DNA from: JBEIDK01 sp040383485
GTDB taxonomy: Bacteria; Bacteroidota; Bacteroidia; UBA4408
Direction: 5' to 3'
Assembly (NCBI GenBank): GCA_040383485.1
Contig: JBEIDK010000060.1
Span: 1 to 17,101 of the forward strand
DNA length: 17,101 nucleotides
This document shows positions 12,954 to 17,101 of the stretch, piece by piece. Both the position numbers and the translations under genes were made by a program. The stretch's first letter is position 1. Every line of letters begins with the position of its first letter. The notes under the pieces were generated by a model. That model saw nothing but the letters and a program-made list of their open reading frames with translations. It had not been told where the DNA came from and ran no database searches.

Positions 12954-13261
12954 AAATAAAATAAAAATATTGCGATTAATAAAATTTTATTTATTCAAAA
13001 CACTTTTATTATGTCCATTTATAGTCAAAGAAAAAGAGAGTGTAATTATTTTAAGAATAGCATTAAAACGTCAATAATTAATTCGAGAAACTTATTTAGA
13101 ATTGCTAAAATTTATTTAATAAATGAAACATAACTTTTCTTGAAACAGAACTTGTAAATAAATATTATGTTAATGCTTAACATATTTTTAATGCTTATGG
13201 CTTTTATACGTTAATTAAATAATATCTTAGCAACACTTTTAGGCAAAACTAAACAAGCTTA
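12954..13261. other. 308-base AT-rich intergenic region with a palindrome
   Basis: No gene is visible. A perfect TATGTTAA-TGC-TTAACATA inverted repeat lies at 13166-13184 and is followed by a T-rich stretch. The ten-mer TTAATGCTTA occurs at 13170-13179 and again at 13188-13197. The region could hold the end signal of the permease transcript and the promoter of the large gene at 13262, but no full TAnnTTTG element was found. A 14-bp AATAAAATTTTATT palindrome at 12978 is unremarkable at this base composition. Confidence 0.45.
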
Positions 13262-16200
13262 ATGAAACACTTTTTTACTTTTCTATTTTTCATTTTAATT
13301 ACAAGTGCTGCATATTCTCAGTTCTACAATGGTTTACAAAATGAGTTTGGTAAAAATAGAATCCAATTCCAAAAATTTGATTGGCAATTTTATCGTTTCG
13401 ATAAGTTCGATGTTTATTTTTATACCAATGGCACAGAGCTTGCAAAGTACGTCGCGGAAAGCGCAGTAAAAAATCTAGACTTAGTTGAAACATCTTTAGA
13501 TTTTACTTTAGAAGACAGAATTGAAATTATTGTATATAACAAACAAAGTGATTTTGTTCAAAGTAACGCAGGTATAGGAACTTCAGAAAGTAATATTGGT
13601 GGAACAGCAAAAATTGTTGGTTCAAAAATGTTTGTATATTTTGATGAAGACCATAAAAATATTGATGCTCAAATAAAAACTGGATTAGCAGAAATCCTTT
13701 TAAATCAATGGTTATATGGTGGTAGTTGGCGTGATAGAGTAAGAAGCTCAACTGTTTTAAATTTGCCAGATTGGTACATTAAAGGCCTAGTAAATTACCT
13801 TGGACAAGGCTGGAATCCTAAAATAGAAGACAAAACCAAAGATGGAATACTAAACGGTAAGTTTACTAAATTCAATAATTTAAGCAACACTGATGCAATA
13901 ACCGCTGGGCATAGTATGTGGAATTATATAGCAGAATCCTATGGCAAGGAAGTAATTCCAAATTTAGTATATATGAGCCAAATTAGTAGAAATGTTGAAA
14001 GCGGATTTCTGTTTGTTTTTGGAGTAACACTTAAAGACTTTATTAATGATTGGAATAATTACTACCTAATTAAATATAAATTGTTAGAGCAAAAGTCAGA
14101 ACAAAATAATTATTCTAAAATTAAAGGAATTAAAAGACTAAAAAAACAACAGTTGCTCTCCGATATGAAAGTAAGTCCCGATGGAAAATTCATCGCTTAT
14201 TCAACAAACGAACTTGGAAGGTATAAAGTTTTTATTTATGATTATGCTCGACATAAATCTAAAAGAATCTTTAAAGGGGGTATCAAACTTGAGCGCACTA
14301 ACGATTATTCTTTCCCATTAATAGCTTGGCATCCATCATCTCAACGAATGGCATTTGTAACAGAGAATAAAGGAGAGGTAATTCTTCATTATTATTTGAG
14401 TGAAACAAAGGAAATTGAATCAAGACCGCCATTATTTTACTTCGAAAAAATTTTAAGTATCGACTATATGCCTGATGGTAAAAGTTTCTTACTAAGTGCA
14501 GTAAAGAATGGCCAAACCGATATATTTATCTACAATATAATTTCAAACAAAATAAATAATATTACAAATGATGTCTATGATGATGTTAATCCATGTGTCA
14601 TACCCAAAAATAATAAAATAATTTTTTCATCAAATAGATTTAATGATTCACTAAAAGAACTTCTTCCATACAATAGAAATTTTTCTAACAACAAGTATGA
14701 TTTATATGCATATCAATTGTCAAGCAAACAAAACAATTTAATAAATATTACAAATACACCTTTACTAAACGAAACAAATTCTCAATTTATCGGAAATGAA
14801 TTCTTTACTTATTTATCTAATAATAACGGAGTAACCAATAGATATATTGCACAAATAGATTCAGGACTAGCATACGTTGATACCATTGAACACTATAACT
14901 ATTTTCTTAAGGGTTTTAAAGTTTCCAACTACAGTAGAAATATTATTGGCCAAAATTTCTCGAATTATTCTAACAAATATTCCGATTGGTTTTTATTAAA
15001 CGGAAGAATTAGATTTAGAGTATCCGACTATTCATTAGATAATTATTATTCATTAAACAAAAACAACCAAAGCTTAATTTCAACGGTCACAACTAATAAC
15101 AATTCCTCTGGCATAGATAATGATAAAATTGGTAATCTTAATCAACTAAAACAAATTCAAATTTTCAAACAAAACAGCAATAATAATAGTAGCATTAAAA
15201 ACCCAATTGATTATAATAACTATCAATTCGAAGATGATAAGGTTGTAAAACAAAATTCTAATTCAACAGTCAAGTTAGATATTCCTAAGGAAACTAAAAC
15301 TGATAATGAAATAAATAAACAAACCAATGTAACAGATCCTCTGGCCCAAAAATTTAAGCTGCCTAAACAATTAAATTATTTTAGATATTTCACGGTTGAC
15401 CAGGTTGTTTCTCAATTCAATAATAATTTTTCTAACAATGTTTACCAAAAGTTTACTGGAAACGAAGTTTTTTTTAATCCATCACTCAATGGTTTGTTTA
15501 AAATTGGACTTAGCGATTTGTTTGAAGATTATAGAATTACTGGAGGTTTTCGATTAGCTACAGATTTAAAATCGAATGAATTCTTACTGAGTTACGAAGA
15601 CAGACATAAGAGGTGGGACAAACAGCTGTCTTTTTATCGTCAAAGTTTGCCTACATCAGGCAATATTAACTCACCTAAAGTATTAACTCATACATTGTCA
15701 TATTCACTAAAGTATCCTTTTAGTGAGGTGTTTTCATGGCGCACAAGTTTTTCTGGCCGAGCAGACCGCTCTTCATATTTAGCTACTGATGATAGAACCT
15801 TAAATAAGAAAAATGAATTCGATTATTGGGCTAATGCAAAAACCGAACTGATATTTGATAACACCATTCCTAAAATGATAAACATTTTATACAATACCAG
15901 AGCCAAAATATTCGGCGAATATTACAATCAAATAAATAGTTTATCAAAAAATCTAGGAGTAATAGGTATAGATATTAGGCATTACCAGAAAATACATAAA
16001 AATTTTATTTGGGCTTCTCGTTTTGCAGCAAGTAGTTCGTTCGGTAGTCAAAAGTTAGTTTATTACCTAGGGGCGGTTGATAATTGGGCAAATATCAGTA
16101 AAAATCCAACATTTAATAATAGCGTCCCTATAAACAATGACTCAAGCTATGCCTTTCAAACCATTGCTACAAATATGAGAGGGTTCAATCAAAATATTCG

Positions 16201-16573
16201 AAATGGAAATAATTTCGCTGTTCTAAATAACGAACTCAGATTTCCAATTTTTAATTACATTTTCAACAGACCTATACGAAGTGATTTCTTTACCAATCTT
16301 CAAATTGTCACATTCTATGATATTGGCTCTGCTTGGATTGGTAAAAATCCTATAAATGCAAATGAGGAGTATAATACAGAAGTCATTCCTACTCCACAAA
16401 ATCAAATCAGTGTTACTCTTGTTAGTAGTCGACAACCAATTGTTTATGGTTATGGTTGGGGTTTAAGAAGTCGTCTCTTTGGTTATTTTGTTAGAGCAGA
16501 TTGGGCATGGGGTAACGCAGACGGAGTTAGAAATCCTCGTATTTTCTATCTTAGTTTAACATCAGATTTTTAA
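13262..16573 (+). CDS. Exported TolB-like / outer-membrane-barrel fusion protein
   Basis: A three-part envelope protein of a kind known in Bacteroidota, often annotated TolB-like. A signal peptide (1-19, ...ITSAAYSQ) precedes a region (about 21-275) resembling the peptidase MA zincin fold (FDVYFY 49-54, IEIIVYN 87-93, NLPDWYIKGLVNYL 167-180). The zinc motif HExxH is absent: the aligned helix reads GLAEILLNQW (141-150). PD40/TolB-type propeller repeats follow (about 295-480, e.g. VSPDGKFIAYS 304-314, YMPDGKSFLLS 402-412, NKIIFSSNRF 451-460). An Asn-rich, poorly conserved linker spans about 595-700. Residues about 705-1103 look like an Omp85/BamA-like barrel: MRGF (972-975), LNNELRFPIF (988-997), FYDIGSAWIG (1018-1027), WGLRSRL...RADWAWG (1066-1084) and a terminal Phe, as outer-membrane insertion prefers. 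The protein probably sits in the outer membrane with its soluble part in the periplasm. Its role is unknown. Confidence 0.85.
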   Translation: MKHFFTFLFFILITSAAYSQFYNGLQNEFGKNRIQFQKFDWQFYRFDKFDVYFYTNGTELAKYVAESAVKNLDLVETSLDFTLEDRIEIIVYNKQSDFVQSNAGIGTSESNIGGTAKIVGSKMFVYFDEDHKNIDAQIKTGLAEILLNQWLYGGSWRDRVRSSTVLNLPDWYIKGLVNYLGQGWNPKIEDKTKDGILNGKFTKFNNLSNTDAITAGHSMWNYIAESYGKEVIPNLVYMSQISRNVESGFLFVFGVTLKDFINDWNNYYLIKYKLLEQKSEQNNYSKIKGIKRLKKQQLLSDMKVSPDGKFIAYSTNELGRYKVFIYDYARHKSKRIFKGGIKLERTNDYSFPLIAWHPSSQRMAFVTENKGEVILHYYLSETKEIESRPPLFYFEKILSIDYMPDGKSFLLSAVKNGQTDIFIYNIISNKINNITNDVYDDVNPCVIPKNNKIIFSSNRFNDSLKELLPYNRNFSNNKYDLYAYQLSSKQNNLINITNTPLLNETNSQFIGNEFFTYLSNNNGVTNRYIAQIDSGLAYVDTIEHYNYFLKGFKVSNYSRNIIGQNFSNYSNKYSDWFLLNGRIRFRVSDYSLDNYYSLNKNNQSLISTVTTNNNSSGIDNDKIGNLNQLKQIQIFKQNSNNNSSIKNPIDYNNYQFEDDKVVKQNSNSTVKLDIPKETKTDNEINKQTNVTDPLAQKFKLPKQLNYFRYFTVDQVVSQFNNNFSNNVYQKFTGNEVFFNPSLNGLFKIGLSDLFEDYRITGGFRLATDLKSNEFLLSYEDRHKRWDKQLSFYRQSLPTSGNINSPKVLTHTLSYSLKYPFSEVFSWRTSFSGRADRSSYLATDDRTLNKKNEFDYWANAKTELIFDNTIPKMINILYNTRAKIFGEYYNQINSLSKNLGVIGIDIRHYQKIHKNFIWASRFAASSSFGSQKLVYYLGAVDNWANISKNPTFNNSVPINNDSSYAFQTIATNMRGFNQNIRNGNNFAVLNNELRFPIFNYIFNRPIRSDFFTNLQIVTFYDIGSAWIGKNPINANEEYNTEVIPTPQNQISVTLVSSRQPIVYGYGWGLRSRLFGYFVRADWAWGNADGVRNPRIFYLSLTSDF

Positions 16574-16669
16574 ATCTTTTCTGTTAACTTCAATTAAAAT
16601 TTAGCTAAAATTTATTGTATTGATTTGTAGATGCTTAACAATTAAAACTGACTTTTTTTTTATGTCCTA
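16574..16669. other. Spacer after the large gene, before the rRNA promoters
   Basis: A TTTAGCTAAA palindrome (16600-16609) and a T-run near 16652-16661 lie just beyond the stop codon. They may help end the incoming transcript before the rRNA promoters. No GC-rich terminator stem is present. Confidence 0.3.
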
Positions 16670-16699
16670 TTGCTAGTTCAAAAAAGCTTAATACATTTG
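16670..16699 (+). promoter_or_regulatory. rRNA promoter P1 (distal)
   Basis: TTG (16670-16672), a 19-base spacer, then TACATTTG (16692-16699) is a consensus Bacteroidota promoter. It is followed by GCACCCCC at the expected transcription start, the same discriminator type as P2. It lies about 380 bases before mature 16S. Confidence 0.75.
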
Positions 16700-16837
16700 C
16701 ACCCCCTTTAAAAACAAACGTTCTTTTAATAACCCTATAAATACAATCTTTACAAGGTATTTAAGTACTTTAATTGCTTTGCTTAATTAATTGAAATTTT
16801 ATAAGAAATAAATTCTTTTTCAATTTCCATAAAAAGA

Positions 16838-16868
16838 TTTGTAAGTATAGGAATTATTATTACATTTG
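16838..16868 (+). promoter_or_regulatory. rRNA promoter P2 (proximal)
   Basis: TTTG (16838-16841), a 19-base spacer, then TACATTTG (16861-16868) and GCGCCCCC. It matches P1 in both elements, spacing and discriminator, and lies about 210 bases before mature 16S. Tandem promoters are common for rRNA operons. Confidence 0.8.
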
Positions 16869-16872
16869 CGCC

Positions 16873-16899
16873 CCCAACAAACGAGTTGGGTTATTTTTT
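16873..16899 (+). terminator. Promoter-proximal hairpin plus T-tract in the rRNA leader (attenuator-like)
   Basis: CCCAAC (16873-16878) and GTTGGG (16885-16890) form a perfect six-pair stem with a six-base loop, followed by TTATTTTTT. This is the layout of an intrinsic terminator, placed 5-30 bases after the P2 -7 element. It may be a pause or attenuation site overridden by rRNA antitermination. The stem is full only if P2 transcription starts at or before 16873; transcripts from P1 always contain it. Confidence 0.45.
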
Positions 16900-16962
16900 C
16901 GGGTTTTTTTGTTTGATTTTGAATTAGCAAATTATAGCTAATATAAAAAAATATAAGAGTAA

Positions 16963-16974
16963 GTTCTTTGAAAA
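16963..16974 (+). promoter_or_regulatory. boxA-like rRNA antitermination element
   Basis: GTTCTTTGAAAA resembles the boxA consensus (GCTCTTTAACA type) bound as RNA by NusB/S10. It sits about 100 bases before 16S, where Bacteroidota rRNA leaders usually carry GTTCTTTGA. Confidence 0.55.
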
Positions 16975-16999
16975 TATTGAAGTTAGAATAGAAGTAAGT

Positions 17000-17028
17000 A
17001 TCCATCATGTTATATGATGTTTTAGGAT
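17000..17028 (+). other. Leader hairpin upstream of 16S rRNA
   Basis: CATCAT (17003-17008) and ATGATG (17014-17019) pair around GTTAT, with outer ATC/GAT (17000-17002, 17026-17028) able to extend the stem. It lies 48-76 bases before mature 16S. It may belong to the pre-16S processing structure, whose other half would be past the window. Confidence 0.35.
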
Positions 17029-17075
17029 CCAAAAATTAATTTATTTTTTTTAATTAAAGAGTAAGACAAACTTTT

Positions 17076-17101
17076 ACAATGGAGAGTTTGATCCTGGCTC
17101 A
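17076..17101 (+). rRNA. rrs: 16S ribosomal RNA, 5' end (truncated by window edge)
   Basis: AGAGTTTGATCCTGGCTCA (17083-17101) is the universal 5' sequence of bacterial 16S rRNA (the 27F primer site, E. coli positions 8-26). Counting back seven positions puts the mature 5' end near 17076. Only the first 26 bases are in the window. The boxA-like element and tandem promoters upstream confirm an rRNA operon start. Confidence 0.97.

Noticed and set aside
12978..12991. 14-bp palindrome AATAAAATTTTATT after the permease gene
   Set aside because: Only A and T; such palindromes are expected at this composition and it lacks a terminator-like GC stem.
16820..17032. 70-codon leftward frame upstream of 16S
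   Set aside because: It runs antisense through rRNA promoter P2, the boxA-like element and the leader, all of which are better supported.
1..17101. CRISPR arrays, tRNA genes, intact transposases or prophage genes
   Set aside because: No regularly spaced direct repeats, cloverleaf sequences or transposase motifs were seen on either strand by eye.

Overview
The window comes from an AT-rich member of the Bacteroidota. Several signals agree: promoter -7 elements of the TAnnTTTG type, a DUF4290 gene, a Reg_prop/Y_Y_Y sensor kinase paired with a LytTR regulator, a TolB-like/outer-membrane-barrel fusion, almost no Shine-Dalgarno sequences, and a 16S rRNA gene whose first bases end the window. The lineage below phylum cannot be fixed from what is visible.

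Layout. (1) Bases 1-3.4 kb look like an accessory segment: the start of a leftward gene, a DtxR/MntR-type metal-responsive regulator with a probable operator inside its promoter, a possible decayed 3' end of a group II intron, a lipoprotein amidohydrolase and a stand-alone Fic protein. Counted lines here are 35-43% G+C, against 22-25% in lines counted further right. (2) 3.7-9.7 kb is a leftward cluster read in the order LytM-like (M23) protein that appears to have lost catalytic residues, polytopic membrane protein, 971-residue periplasmic-propeller histidine kinase, LytTR response regulator. The last two overlap by ATGA. (3) 9.9-10.5 kb holds a leftward DUF4290 gene. It diverges from rlmN, which is followed after 33 bases by a MacB/FtsX-type permease. 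(4) 13.3-16.6 kb is one large exported protein: a zincin-like N-terminus without HExxH, TolB-type repeats, an Asn-rich linker and an Omp85-like barrel. (5) 16.6-17.1 kb is an rRNA control region with two tandem promoters, a promoter-proximal hairpin plus T-tract, a boxA-like element and the 5' end of 16S rRNA.

How the parts may work together. The kinase and regulator are clearly a two-component pair. The two genes upstream of it in the same direction suggest an envelope-related signalling unit, but this is inferred from gene order only. The metal regulator probably represses itself and perhaps the divergent gene at the left edge. Three unrelated genes (the regulator, fic and rlmN) share the same spacing of exactly four bases between a -7 element and the ATG, so their mRNAs are probably leaderless or nearly so. 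No defence system, CRISPR array, tRNA or intact transposon was seen.
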